A DNA stretch of 64,000 bases from Endozoicomonas montiporae CL-33 (GCF_001583435.1 NZ_CP013251.1:497501-561500); one strand, 5' to 3'. Counted from the first letter of the stretch, positions 8,897 through 17,599 are shown. Numbers and translations: made by a program. Notes: generated by a model not told the origin, from the sequence alone.

Positions 8897-9652
8897 TCAG
8901 CCATAAAAGGCTTCGGTATCAACCAGTGAATTGGTGACTGAACCTATGCCACTGATTTCTACAGAGACTTCGTCGCCCGCTTCTACATTGACCAGTCCGC
9001 CAATGGTTCCCATGGTGATGAGTGAACCAGAAGCGAGGGTCATGAAGTCACTGATATAAGCGATCACATCGGCGACACTGTGAATGTAATCTGCGGTCGA
9101 ACCACTACTGACCACTTTACCGTTGACGGTGGTTGTGACAGAGAGTGCATCAGGATTATCAATTTCGTCAGCACTGACCATCCAGGGCCCGAGAACACCA
9201 GAACCATCGAAGTTTTTGGCTTTCACTGGCGGGCGGTAATAGCCTTTCACAAAATCCTGAACAGTGAAGTTATTGAGGAGGGTATAGCCGGAAACGTATT
9301 TGAGAGCGTCTTCTTTTCTGACCCTGTGCGCTGCTTTACCAATTTCAATCACCAGCTCAGCCTGCGGGGTATAAAAGTTGACCTGATCAGGACGTTGTAC
9401 CGGAGTATTATGGCCTGTCAGGCTGTTGGGAAGTTTGAAATAAAGAATCGGGTTTTCAGGAATAGTCACCTGACACTCGTCTCCATGACGGGCACTGTTG
9501 ACAGCCAGACCTATGATTTGCGCACATTTTGGCGGGAGCCACTGGGCTGAAGTCACATCGGTAACCCTGCCATCATCCGTTAGCCAGAGTTTTCCATTCT
9601 CACTGGTGATATTGACGACAGAATTGTCGATCAGGACTCGTGCGCGTTTCAT
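8897..9652 (-). CDS. hpaG1: HpaG1-like FAH-family subunit with degenerate metal site
   Basis: The 251-residue protein belongs to the fumarylacetoacetate-hydrolase family and aligns along its length with HpaG2 at 12438-13214. In enterobacteria the two halves are fused as bifunctional HpaG, a decarboxylase/isomerase that acts on 5-oxopent-3-ene-1,2,5-tricarboxylate. The family metal ligands form an E-x-E pair plus a downstream acidic residue. HpaG2 has ESE (101-103) and E132, whereas here the matching positions read QAE (97-99) and N128. His56 is kept. The protein may therefore be a structural or altered subunit. It is the first gene of the leftward arm, facing hpaH across the regulatory region. 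Confidence 0.8.
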   Translation of the reverse strand: MKRARVLIDNSVVNITSENGKLWLTDDGRVTDVTSAQWLPPKCAQIIGLAVNSARHGDECQVTIPENPILYFKLPNSLTGHNTPVQRPDQVNFYTPQAELVIEIGKAAHRVRKEDALKYVSGYTLLNNFTVQDFVKGYYRPPVKAKNFDGSGVLGPWMVSADEIDNPDALSVTTTVNGKVVSSGSTADYIHSVADVIAYISDFMTLASGSLITMGTIGGLVNVEAGDEVSVEISGIGSVTNSLVDTEAFYG

Positions 9653-9692
9653 TATTTTTGTACCCCGGGTCAGTCGGTGATTCTTATTTTTA

Positions 9693-9852
9693 GAAGCTGT
9701 TCATAATTTTGTTGAGGGCTGCAAATGCCGATAAATTGCCCCTGTTTTTTGATCTCATTCGTTACGTAGCACCACTACGCGCCTCATGAGATCAAAAAAC
9801 AGGAACAACTTCTCACCATTTTCGCTCTCCTCAAAAGATCATGAGCAGCTTC
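9693..9852. mobile_element. palindromic element, GAAGCTG-ended family, TTTA target duplication
   Basis: The 160-bp element has inverted ends GAAGCTGTTCATAATTTTGT and a right end that reads, reversed, GAAGCTGCTCATGATCTTTT. TTTA flanks both sides, consistent with a 4-bp target duplication. An inner 18-bp perfect inverted pair (CCTGTTTTTTGATCTCAT and its complement) surrounds a small apex with GTAGC/ACTAC. No coding capacity. It sits between hpaG1 and the hpaH promoter region. A single end of the same family lies at 55472-55507. Confidence 0.75.
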
Positions 9853-10142
9853 TTTATGCAGCACAGGCTGCGACTTTACTTGAATTTTCGGGTATTTGTT
9901 TTTATTGGAAACAGCTTAACATTTTATCTGTTAATTAAATTGTTAAAGAAATTTATTCGGATCACAAATTGATGTCAATATTCATCTGTTAAAGTTTGTT
10001 AGCAAGCGAGCAGTGTGTAAACGAAAGAATAATTAAAAACATAGAATAATCAGTTAGATATGAATATCTTTAATGATGAATGCAGGATAAATATTTACAG
10101 TTCAGGTTTGATTTCAATAAAACAAACACTATGCAACAAAAC

Positions 10143-10172
10143 TTGACACCGGCTAAAAATCTCAAAGATAAT
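10143..10172 (+). promoter_or_regulatory. candidate hpaH promoter
   Basis: A consensus TTGACA at 10143-10148 and GATAAT at 10167-10172 are separated by 18 bp. The pair stands in the AT-rich 10000-10260 stretch, about 100 bp ahead of the hpaH ATG. The rest of the 617-bp gap holds the palindromic element at 9693-9852 and no gene. Confidence 0.6.
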
Positions 10173-10216
10173 TAATATAGTAATTAATGTAGTAAGCTGT
10201 ATCGATATAAGCCCGG

Positions 10217-10238
10217 TTAATGTTTGAGCAAACATTAA
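10217..10238. promoter_or_regulatory. 22-bp palindrome, candidate HpaR operator
   Basis: TTAATGTTTG and its exact complement CAAACATTAA are separated by AG. Ten-base perfect arms of this kind are typical of MarR-family operators. The site lies between the promoter candidate and hpaH, and hpaR is the third gene of that operon, so autorepression that is relieved by the pathway substrate is the natural reading. The related stretch ATTAATATAGTAATTAAT lies just upstream at about 10171-10188. Confidence 0.6.
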
Positions 10239-10269
10239 CAATAAAGCGAATAACAAAAAGGGTTTCTTC

Positions 10270-11073
10270 ATGCTTTCATCACAGGTTATAGAGCAAGCCG
10301 CCCAAAGCCTGCATCAGGCGGAAATCAAGCGAGAGCAGATTCGACAGCTCTCGTTGCAGCACCCGGATATCACCATTGAGGATGCCTATGCGATCCAGCG
10401 ACGCTGGGTCGATATCAAGTTGGACGAAGGCCGTTCGGTGGTTGGTCATAAGATCGGTTTGACCTCAAAAGCCATGCAGTATTCATCACAGATAGACGAG
10501 CCAGATTATGGGGTTCTGCTGGACGATATGCTGTTTGAAGATGGTGCAGAAATACCCACGGATCGTTTTATTGTGCCGCGCATAGAAGTGGAGCTGGCTT
10601 TTATTCTGGGTAAACCATTAAAGGGGCCGGGTTGTACGATATTCGACGTTTATAAGGCGACTGATTATATTGTTCCAGCACTGGAGTTGATCGATGCCCG
10701 CAGCCATTCTCTTGACCCGGACTCTGGCAGACCGCGCAAGGTGTTCGACACCATTGCGGATAATGCCGCAAACGGCGGCATTATCATGGGGGGGCGGATT
10801 ATCAAACCTGAAGACGTTGACCTGCGCTGGGTTTCTGCGTTGCTTTATCGTAATGGTGTGATTGAAGAGTCGGGTGTGGCGGCTGCTGTATTGAACCATC
10901 CGGCAAATGGGGTTGCATGGCTGGCCAATAAGCTGGCGCCTTATGATGTGGAGCTGAAACAGGGACAGATTATTCTTGGTGGATCATTTACCCGCCCGGT
11001 AGCTGCGAGAAAAGGCGACACATTTACAGTGGATTACGGCGACATGGGATCTGTCAGCTGTCGTTTTGTCTGA
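10270..11073 (+). CDS. hpaH: 2-oxohept-4-ene-1,7-dioate hydratase
   Basis: The 267-residue protein belongs to the hydratase/decarboxylase branch of the FAH superfamily. It hydrates 2-oxohept-4-ene-1,7-dioate to 4-hydroxy-2-oxoheptanedioate. Visible family features are [13 protein letters not shown], the E-x-E metal pair in [10 protein letters not shown] (about 104-113), and [11 protein letters not shown]. The length equals the E. coli enzyme. It heads the rightward arm and is followed by hpaI after 21 bp. Confidence 0.95.
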   Translation: MLSSQVIEQAAQSLHQAEIKREQIRQLSLQHPDITIEDAYAIQRRWVDIKLDEGRSVVGHKIGLTSKAMQYSSQIDEPDYGVLLDDMLFEDGAEIPTDRFIVPRIEVELAFILGKPLKGPGCTIFDVYKATDYIVPALELIDARSHSLDPDSGRPRKVFDTIADNAANGGIIMGGRIIKPEDVDLRWVSALLYRNGVIEESGVAAAVLNHPANGVAWLANKLAPYDVELKQGQIILGGSFTRPVAARKGDTFTVDYGDMGSVSCRFV

Positions 11074-11094
11074 CCCGACTGAAGGAAAATAATA

Positions 11095-11907
11095 ATGAAA
11101 CATCCTGTCAATCCATTTAAGCAGGCGTTGTCAGAGGGTTCAGTGCAACTGGGAATGTGGCTGGGGCTGGCAAACAGCTACAGTGCCGAACTGATTGCTG
11201 GTAGCGGCTTTGACTGGCTCCTGATTGATGGTGAACACGCACCTAATGATATCAATACCATTTTGTCCCAGCTTCAGGCACTGGCTGCGTATCCGTCGGA
11301 GCCGGTAGTTCGTGCTGTCTGGAAGGATACGGTGCTGATCAAGCAGCTGCTGGATATCGGTACCCGAAACCTGCTGATTCCCATGATTGAAACCATTGAG
11401 GAAGCCCGTGAAATGGTGGCAGCAACCCGTTATCCGCCGATGGGCATACGCGGGGTCGGCAGTGCATTGGCAAGAGCTTCACAATGGAATCGCAAAACGG
11501 ATTATCTTCACAACGCCAGCGATGAAATTTGCCTGCTGTTGCAGATTGAAACATTGAAAGGTCTGAATAATCTGGATGCGATTCTGGATGTTGAAGGGGT
11601 GGATGGTATTTTTATCGGCCCGGCTGATCTGTCTGCAGCACTGGGGCATTTGGGTAATCCCGGGCATCCGGAAGTACAGGCGATCATTGAACAGGCCATT
11701 ACCAACATTGTTCAGTCTGGCAAAGCGGCGGGCATCCTTAGTGCCGATGAAACGCTGGCGCGGAAATACCTTGAGCTGGGAGCAACCTTTGTCGCCGTTG
11801 GAGTCGATACGACGCTGTTGGCAAGAACTTCTGAAGCACTTCTGGCAAAATTCAAAGCCTCGGACCAGACATTAGCCAGCAAGGCATCAGGGCCATCGGT
11901 TTATTGA
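11095..11907 (+). CDS. hpaI: 4-hydroxy-2-oxoheptanedioate aldolase
   Basis: The 270-residue class II pyruvate aldolase cleaves 4-hydroxy-2-oxoheptanedioate to pyruvate and succinate semialdehyde, the last ring-derived step of the pathway. The catalytic base lies in [10 protein letters not shown] (His48), and the metal ligands are Glu152 in LLQIETLKG and Asp178 in [10 protein letters not shown]. These sit three residues after the E. coli numbering His45/Glu149/Asp175. No succinate semialdehyde dehydrogenase is present in the window. Confidence 0.95.
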   Translation: MKHPVNPFKQALSEGSVQLGMWLGLANSYSAELIAGSGFDWLLIDGEHAPNDINTILSQLQALAAYPSEPVVRAVWKDTVLIKQLLDIGTRNLLIPMIETIEEAREMVAATRYPPMGIRGVGSALARASQWNRKTDYLHNASDEICLLLQIETLKGLNNLDAILDVEGVDGIFIGPADLSAALGHLGNPGHPEVQAIIEQAITNIVQSGKAAGILSADETLARKYLELGATFVAVGVDTTLLARTSEALLAKFKASDQTLASKASGPSVY

Positions 11908-11980
11908 CGGGCCTCCCTGCCCTGTTTTGCAACGAGCAATAACCTGCAGCGAAGAATAAAAAGATGAGAGGCGATCCATA

Positions 11981-12406
11981 ATGAGAAAGTTTGATGACTC
12001 GGTTTCCCTGAAACTGTTAAAAGCCAGAGATGGTGTAATGAGCTTTTTCCGCCCGCTGTTGCAGGAACATGGTTTAACAGAACAGCAGTGGCGAATACTG
12101 CGTGCACTGTATGAATTTGATGAACTGGAGCCAAATCAGCTGTCCCGGAAGTGCTGCATTCTGGCTCCGAGTATGACCGGCATGATCAACCGGCTGGAGC
12201 AAAAAGGCTACGTTGTCCGGCGTCGTCCAATGGAAGACCAAAGACGTACATTGATTCGCATGACCAAAAAGGCCAGAGACCTGTTTGCCGAACTGAGCCC
12301 TGAAGTGGATAAACAATATCGGCGAATGCGAAAGCGGCTGAGTCCACAGCTGGTTGATCAACTCATTGAATTGTGTTCTGAAGTTGAAGAGCGCATGAAG
12401 CTATAA
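11981..12406 (+). CDS. hpaR: MarR-family repressor of homoprotocatechuate genes
   Basis: The 141-residue protein has the MarR winged-helix layout. The recognition region is around CCILAPSMTGMINRLEQKGY (64-83) and the wing is VVRRRPMEDQRRTLIRMT. The opening DSVSLKLLKARDGVMSFFRP resembles HpaR/HpcR. In E. coli HpaR represses the meta-cleavage operon and responds to 4-hydroxyphenylacetate and related aromatics. The gene lies inside the operon it would regulate. An AGAGG ribosome site precedes the ATG. Confidence 0.92.
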   Translation: MRKFDDSVSLKLLKARDGVMSFFRPLLQEHGLTEQQWRILRALYEFDELEPNQLSRKCCILAPSMTGMINRLEQKGYVVRRRPMEDQRRTLIRMTKKARDLFAELSPEVDKQYRRMRKRLSPQLVDQLIELCSEVEERMKL

Positions 12407-12437
12407 AAAAGATTCAAAAACAGGCGGTAGAACAAGA

Positions 12438-13214
12438 ATGAAACACGCTCGCGTTGAAATTGATGGTGTTATTGAACAGGTGACCTGCGAAGATTCCAAT
12501 CCGGATAATTATCAGGTAACGACCCGTGATGGGCGGCAGTATTCAGAACATGAAGTCACATGGCTGGCTCCCCAGAGTGGTGTGATTATTGGTCTGGCGT
12601 TGAATTATGCTGACCATGCCGCTGAACTGGACTTCGATAAACCGGAAAGCCCGATTCTGTTTGTGAAGTCTCCTTCCAGTACCAATGCGCATAATCAAAA
12701 AGCCTACCGCCCGGATCATGTGAACTACATGCACTATGAATCGGAGCTGGTGGTGGTGATAGGAAAGTCCGCCAGTAAAGTGAAAGCTGAAGATGCCATG
12801 GAGTATGTGGAAGGCTATACGGTCTGCAATGAATTAACAGTGCGAGATTATCTGGAAGACTTTTCCCGTCCCCCCATTAAAGTGAAGAATGTTGATAGTT
12901 TTGGTCCGCTGGGTCCCTGGGTGGTGGATCGTGATGATATTGCCGACCCCCATAAACTGGCGGTGAGAACCTGGGTCAATGGTGAACTTCGGCAGGAAGG
13001 GAATACGAAAGATCTGATTTTTAACATTCCGGAACTGATTGAGTACATCAGCAGTTTTATGACCCTGCAACCCGGTGACATGATTGCTACCGGGACACCC
13101 AAAGGCTTGTCTGATGTGGTGCCGGGCGACGAGATTATTGTCGAAGTAGAAAATGTCGGGCGACTAAGGACGTGGCTGGTTTCAGAGGAAGAGTATTACA
13201 GTCAGGCCAGCTAA
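12438..13214 (+). CDS. hpaG2: HpaG2: FAH-family decarboxylase/isomerase subunit
   Basis: The 258-residue protein matches the C-terminal half of the fused HpaG of enterobacteria. Features in order are GLALNYADHAAELDF (52-66), the metal pair ESE (101-103), GYTVCNELTVRDY with Glu132, and ATGTPKGLSDVVPGDE near the C-terminus. It should decarboxylate 5-oxopent-3-ene-1,2,5-tricarboxylate and isomerise the product. Most family members have Asp at the Glu132 position, a mild change. The paralogous HpaG1-like gene is on the opposite arm. Confidence 0.9.
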   Translation: MKHARVEIDGVIEQVTCEDSNPDNYQVTTRDGRQYSEHEVTWLAPQSGVIIGLALNYADHAAELDFDKPESPILFVKSPSSTNAHNQKAYRPDHVNYMHYESELVVVIGKSASKVKAEDAMEYVEGYTVCNELTVRDYLEDFSRPPIKVKNVDSFGPLGPWVVDRDDIADPHKLAVRTWVNGELRQEGNTKDLIFNIPELIEYISSFMTLQPGDMIATGTPKGLSDVVPGDEIIVEVENVGRLRTWLVSEEEYYSQAS

Positions 13215-13272
13215 ACGACTATTTGTGAGCAAGTTGTGAGCAAGTTATAACAATAAGAGCAAGGAGTCAGGT

Positions 13273-14118
13273 ATGGGTGAAATCGTACTTGCGGCCAAAA
13301 TTACTCATGTGCCGTCCATGATTATTTCTGAACAGCCCGGTCCTCATCAGGGTTGCAGAGATGCTGCGATCAACGGGTTGAAACAGCTGGGAGATATGGC
13401 AAGAGAGCTGGAGGTTGATACCTTTATTGTTCTGGATACCCACTGGCTGGTGAATGCGGCGTTTCATATCAATGGCAATCGTCGTAACGAGGGTGTTTAT
13501 ACCAGCCATGAGTTCCCACATTTTATTCAGAATCTGAGTTACGACTACAAAGGGAATCCTGAACTCTCTCAGAGTATTGCCGGAAAGGCAGTGGCTAAGG
13601 GTATTAACGTCATGTCTCACGAGGTACCCAGCCTTGATCTTGAATACGGCACCATTGTACCTATGCGCTACATGAACAAGCCGGGTGATATTAAAGTGAT
13701 CTCCATTGCGGCCTGGTGTACACGACATGAGTTGGAAGACTCTCGGCGCGTAGGTGAAGCCATTGCGGAAGCCGTGAAAGAAAGTGACTCCCGCGTGGCT
13801 CTGCTGGCGTCCGGTTCTCTGTCGCACCTGATCTGGGAGAACAGAAAGGTTGATGACGGGTTGTTTACGATTTCCAGTGAGTTTAACAAGCAGATGGATC
13901 TGCGGGTGCTGGAACTCTGGCAGCAGGGAGACTTTAAAACCTTCCTGAAGATACTGCCGGAATACGCCGAGAAGTGTAATGGCGAGGGCGGTATGCACGA
14001 CACTGCCATGCTGTTTGGCGCGCTGGGGTGGGATCAGTATGAAGGCAGAATCGAGACAATTACCCCTTATTTTGAAAGCTCGGGTACAGGGCAGGTGAAT
14101 GTCCTGTTTGAAGTGTGA
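13273..14118 (+). CDS. hpaD: 3,4-dihydroxyphenylacetate 2,3-dioxygenase
   Basis: The 281-residue protein is a LigB-type extradiol dioxygenase that opens the homoprotocatechuate ring to 5-carboxymethyl-2-hydroxymuconate semialdehyde using Fe(II). Candidate metal and active-site histidines are in ITHVPSM (His12), LDTHWL (about 58-63) and the C-terminal GGMHDTAMLFGALGW. The start at 13273 follows an AAGGAG ribosome site. It is fifth in the rightward arm. Length and opening sequence fit HpaD/HpcB. Confidence 0.95.
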   Translation: MGEIVLAAKITHVPSMIISEQPGPHQGCRDAAINGLKQLGDMARELEVDTFIVLDTHWLVNAAFHINGNRRNEGVYTSHEFPHFIQNLSYDYKGNPELSQSIAGKAVAKGINVMSHEVPSLDLEYGTIVPMRYMNKPGDIKVISIAAWCTRHELEDSRRVGEAIAEAVKESDSRVALLASGSLSHLIWENRKVDDGLFTISSEFNKQMDLRVLELWQQGDFKTFLKILPEYAEKCNGEGGMHDTAMLFGALGWDQYEGRIETITPYFESSGTGQVNVLFEV

Positions 14119-14139
14119 GCCGGTGATTCAGGAGTAGTT

Positions 14140-14628
14140 ATGATTCCAGAGATTACGAATATCGTTTATGCCACGGATTTGCAGGCCGGTTCCCGTCCGG
14201 CATTTCGCATGGCGGTCAGGCTGGCACTCAGCAATAATGCCCGACTATTTTTTATGACGGTGATAGAAGACAGCAATGAATACGCCAGAAGGCACGTCAG
14301 CCTCGCTGTAACCGATAAAATGCTGAAAGAGATGGAAACTGAAAGCGTGGATCGGTTGCAAGACAAAATGGTGAAGAGACTTGAGCGTTTTATTGAGGAG
14401 GAAATGGAGCAGGGTGTTGAATTTCCCCAGGGTAAGCCTGAGCTTCATGTGATTGAGGGCGCCCATGCCGAGCAGGCTATTATCGGCTTTGCTGATCGGG
14501 TTGATGCCGACCTGATTGTGATGGGTAAACGCAGAAAGCATGGAATGGATAAACTGCTGGTGGGGTCAGTGGCGAATAAGGTGCTGAAGGCTAGTCATAT
14601 TCCTGTTTTGATCGTGCCATTAATCTGA
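14140..14628 (+). CDS. universal stress protein (UspA family)
   Basis: The 162-residue protein has the single Usp fold. It opens with ITNIVYATDLQAGSRPAF and ends with the nucleotide-binding type sequence GKRRKHGMDKLLVGSVANKV followed by IPVLIVPLI. It follows hpaD by 21 bp and is probably co-transcribed as the last gene of the rightward arm. A role in tolerance of aromatic or oxidative stress during ring cleavage is only an inference from position. Confidence 0.88.
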   Translation: MIPEITNIVYATDLQAGSRPAFRMAVRLALSNNARLFFMTVIEDSNEYARRHVSLAVTDKMLKEMETESVDRLQDKMVKRLERFIEEEMEQGVEFPQGKPELHVIEGAHAEQAIIGFADRVDADLIVMGKRRKHGMDKLLVGSVANKVLKASHIPVLIVPLI

Positions 14629-14634
14629 TAATGG

Positions 14635-14660
14635 CAGAAGAGGGGATCTCCCCCTCTTCT
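14635..14660. terminator. bidirectional terminator after the usp gene
   Basis: An 11-bp stem (CAGAAGAGGGG with CCCTCTTCTG) around a short loop lies between the convergent usp and FkbM-type genes. Confidence 0.75.
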
Positions 14661-14675
14661 GATTTGATGCATTCA

Positions 14676-15404
14676 TTAGCTAACGTTTTTGGCGAGTTGT
14701 CTTTTTTGGTGTCTTTTCTTCGTCTTCTGGATTTTTCGGCGCAGAGAAAAAGGCAATAAACTCAAAAGCTTCTGATCGGTGCTCACTTGCATGAACTGCT
14801 CTGCAAAAGGCAGATTTGAGAGCCAGAAATTAATTCTGTCCTGGTGGGTTAAACCGATCATAGAGTCTTTGGGTGTCGTGTAACTTTTATAGCCAATATC
14901 CGTCATCTTCTGTACTAATTCATTCTCGTCCCTGCTTCTGGAGGGGATTTTTCGAATATCGAAATCGACCATGATATTGGAGAGTTTGTTGATTGAGCCA
15001 CTGTCTAACAGGCTTTTCAAAATGAGTGCCTCTCCACCTTCGCAGTTAAGCTTCATAATGGTCAAATCGCCATCAGAAACGTGCTCTTCGATAAAGGTGC
15101 TGGCATTTATAAATGTGCAGCTGGCAGTGAGTGACGTATCAATATCAACTTTGTCCGAGAAGAGGCTGGCTCCGCCCTCCTTGTCCCCGTAAAGCAGCTG
15201 CTCACCATCAAAGTCAGCCAGACCAAATTGCTGCACAAAGAGTTTCCCGCTCTCTATGTACGGGCTGAACTTCTCCCTGATGTAGTCACAGCACTCAGCG
15301 ATAGGCTCAAAGCAGTGAACTTCATCAAACAGGTATTTTGGCTTTAATACCTCTTCCAGAGTCTCTCCTTTGTGGCCGCCAACATCTAAAAAATATTTTT
15401 TCAT
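14676..15404 (-). CDS. FkbM-family methyltransferase-like protein
   Basis: The 242-residue protein opens with KKYFLDVGGHKGETLEEVL, the SAM-binding motif I of FkbM-type O-methyltransferases, followed by VHCFEPIAECC (motif II, acidic residue for the ribose) and KLNCEGGEALILKSLL. Such enzymes usually methylate sugars of surface polysaccharides. It sits between the hpaD/usp arm and hpaA without an obvious link to the aromatic pathway. A relation to the surface-glycan locus 5 kb away is possible but unproven. The C-terminal tail is very basic (RRKIQKTKKRHQKRQ). Confidence 0.75.
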   Translation of the reverse strand: MKKYFLDVGGHKGETLEEVLKPKYLFDEVHCFEPIAECCDYIREKFSPYIESGKLFVQQFGLADFDGEQLLYGDKEGGASLFSDKVDIDTSLTASCTFINASTFIEEHVSDGDLTIMKLNCEGGEALILKSLLDSGSINKLSNIMVDFDIRKIPSRSRDENELVQKMTDIGYKSYTTPKDSMIGLTHQDRINFWLSNLPFAEQFMQVSTDQKLLSLLPFSLRRKIQKTKKRHQKRQLAKNVS

Positions 15405-15528
15405 TTCGCTTCTGCTTTGGTTCGAGGTAATTTGCTGCTTACAAAATAGACAGGATTGGTGGCAGAAAGAATATTATAATGGCAGGTAAACGACAACGTT
15501 AATTATCAGGGTAACTTGGCTCCTACCT

Positions 15529-16464
15529 TCATAGGTCTCTTTCAGGCTTGAGCCTGAACTGATTGGGTGGCAACCCGGTCATCCGCTTAATGAAGCGTGA
15601 GAAGTAGGCTGGGTCTTTAAAACCAAGCTGGTAGCTGATCTGGTTAATGCTTTGTCCGGTAAACAGCATCAGTCGTCTTGCTTCAACAAATACCCGGTCG
15701 TGAATAAGGTGTTTGCAGGACTTTCCAGACAATCGCTGGCAAATCGTGTTCAGATGAGTGGTGGATATGCCCAGTTCTGCTGCATATTTGACGATAGGCC
15801 AGTGTTCTGTGTAGTGGGATTCAATAAGGATGTTAAAGCGGGTAAAGGTTTTGCTGTCGGTCGTCCCTGTATTAAGCGTAGGGTTGTTGTTCGCGGTCAT
15901 TCTTAACAAGTTAATCAGGAAAAGCTTTGTCCATGCGGCGATTGCGTGGTGCTGGTGCCGAGTTTCATTCTCAAACTCTGTCTGAAATAGCTGGCACAGT
16001 TCCAGAAAATGACGGGTTTTGGTATCGCTGTGCTTCAGGGAAAAGCAGCGGGGAGCGTCATAAATAATTCCAGTGTCGTTTAATAATGCCCAGACAGTTT
16101 CCTGCTTTACGGTCATAACATAGCCAGAGGTTTCGTCATCGGTGACAAACGCGTGAGGAGTGGCTGGTGGCGTATAGATACACATGGGGGCGTTCACCCG
16201 ATAATAGTGATTGTCGAGTTGTACCCTTACCGAACCTTGCAGAATCACATGTACCTGAAAATAGCGATCGTGGTGGTGAAGAGGCATGTTGCGACCAAAG
16301 AATAACGCCATTTTCTCATATCGCTCATAATGAATATCTTCATGGGCGTAGCGTTGGTCGTAGGCCTGACCAATATTAATATTGGGAATGCACTGGATGT
16401 TTTTGTCAATTATCAGGTCTGGCACAGACTTTTCCCTGACTGGTTTCGTTGACAGGCTCCGCAT
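15529..16464 (-). CDS. hpaA: AraC-family activator of 4-hydroxyphenylacetate hydroxylase genes
   Basis: The 311-residue protein has an N-terminal cupin-like sensing domain (YEKMALFFGRNMPLHHHDRY, then TPPATPHAFVTDDETSGY) that closely resembles HpaA. A C-terminal double helix-turn-helix follows (ISTTHLNTICQRLSGKS and INQISYQLGFKDPAYFSRFI). In E. coli HpaA activates hpaBC in the presence of 4-hydroxyphenylacetate. Here it is the third gene of the leftward hpaB-dctP2-hpaA block, 18 bp after dctP2, so it would be co-transcribed with its target. The first 30 residues are longer than in E. coli HpaA and the exact start is uncertain. Confidence 0.9.
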   Translation of the reverse strand: MRSLSTKPVREKSVPDLIIDKNIQCIPNINIGQAYDQRYAHEDIHYERYEKMALFFGRNMPLHHHDRYFQVHVILQGSVRVQLDNHYYRVNAPMCIYTPPATPHAFVTDDETSGYVMTVKQETVWALLNDTGIIYDAPRCFSLKHSDTKTRHFLELCQLFQTEFENETRHQHHAIAAWTKLFLINLLRMTANNNPTLNTGTTDSKTFTRFNILIESHYTEHWPIVKYAAELGISTTHLNTICQRLSGKSCKHLIHDRVFVEARRLMLFTGQSINQISYQLGFKDPAYFSRFIKRMTGLPPNQFRLKPERDL

Positions 16465-16482
16465 TGCGGAGCCTTGATCCTC

Positions 16483-17508
16483 TTATCCCTGTGGTGTGTA
16501 GTTTTCAGCGTACTGGCGGTAAGTCTGAAGAGCTGCCTTGCCGTCAACGCCACGTTTCTTGGCGTTGTCGAGCCATTTATTTTCAACCAGAGGAAGAATT
16601 CGAACCAGCTCTTTTGTCATGGCGTCGTCTTCGTTCAGGTTAATGATTTCAACGCCACCGGCTATTGCGGCATTAATGCCGTCAACATCAGCTTCTTCCC
16701 AGACCTGACCAATGCGCGCTGACAGCTTCTCGCCAGACAATGCGCGAATGGCCTCCCGGTCTTTAGCCGACAGGTTTGCCATAAAGTCTTCACTGACGAA
16801 GAAAGAGAAGCTTGCCCGGTATAAACCACCGGGGAAACAAATGACCTGCTTGGTGACTTCACTTAATCGCAGGGCTTTCAGGTCCTGCAATGAAATAATG
16901 GTGCCATCCACTACGCCCTGTTGCTGCAGTTCGTAGATTTTACTGGCCGGTGCACTGATGCCGGTGACCCCCAACAGCTCTCCGAGTTGTGACGCTATGC
17001 CCCCGGTCACACGGATCTTTCTGCCTTTTATATCATTGAAACTGTTAGCGGGTTGAGTGAGATAAAGGCAATTACCGCCATTGGTGAACAGTGCCAACAA
17101 TTCAATGCCTTCGTGTTCGTTCTGTTTGGCAAAGAACTCTTTATTCACTTTCCAGAAAGCAGCAGAAGAAGCCCGGGCATCGGCTTTTACATGAGGCATT
17201 TCTGCTACTTCAGTCATGATAAAACGGCCGGGGATGTAACCATGAACGGACCAGCCGGCATCGGCTACGCCGTCTTCAACCAGATCGAAGTAGCTTTTGG
17301 GGTGACCCAGATCATATTCCAGTTTGACTTTAACGCGACCTTCCGTCGCTTCTTCAACTTGTGTTGCCCATTCGGGGAATACGGTTGCATTCATTGGGTG
17401 TGAAGCAGGCAACCATGTGGCGAGTATCATTTCTGTGGCGGCCTGGCCGGTGCTGGTGACTGCCGTTAATGCCAAGGCGGCCAGTAATTTCAGGCTGTGT
17501 TTGAACAT
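16483..17508 (-). CDS. second TRAP solute-binding protein, paralogue of dctP
   Basis: The start at 17508 (MFKHSLKLLAALALTAVTS) has an AGGA ribosome site and gives 341 residues with a clean signal peptide ending at GQA. The mature protein is strikingly similar to the dctP product at 6270-7307: both share VEEATEGRVKVKLEYDLGHP and YFDLVEDGVADAGWS. No second DctQ/DctM pair is near, so both binding proteins may feed the same permease, widening substrate range. It is 91 bp downstream of hpaB. Confidence 0.9.
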   Translation of the reverse strand: MFKHSLKLLAALALTAVTSTGQAATEMILATWLPASHPMNATVFPEWATQVEEATEGRVKVKLEYDLGHPKSYFDLVEDGVADAGWSVHGYIPGRFIMTEVAEMPHVKADARASSAAFWKVNKEFFAKQNEHEGIELLALFTNGGNCLYLTQPANSFNDIKGRKIRVTGGIASQLGELLGVTGISAPASKIYELQQQGVVDGTIISLQDLKALRLSEVTKQVICFPGGLYRASFSFFVSEDFMANLSAKDREAIRALSGEKLSARIGQVWEEADVDGINAAIAGGVEIINLNEDDAMTKELVRILPLVENKWLDNAKKRGVDGKAALQTYRQYAENYTPQG

Positions 17509-17566
17509 ACTGGATTCCTGATCTTTTTCTTGTTGAGAGAGTATGGTCCAAAGGTCTGTATGTAGT

Positions 17567-17591
17567 AAAGGTTGCCCTGTCGGCAGCCTTT
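17567..17591 (-). terminator. hairpin in the hpaB-dctP2 gap
   Basis: AAAGGTTGCC pairs with GGCAGCCTTT across a 5-nt loop just after hpaB. No long T-run follows in the leftward transcript, so partial termination or 3' end protection of the hpaB message is more likely than a full stop. Confidence 0.45.
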
Positions 17592-17599
17592 GTCTGTTG

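Noticed and set aside
13215..13272. Short duplicated GTGAGCAAGTT in the hpaG2-hpaD gap
   Set aside because: Only two short copies occur and no function or secondary structure is evident.
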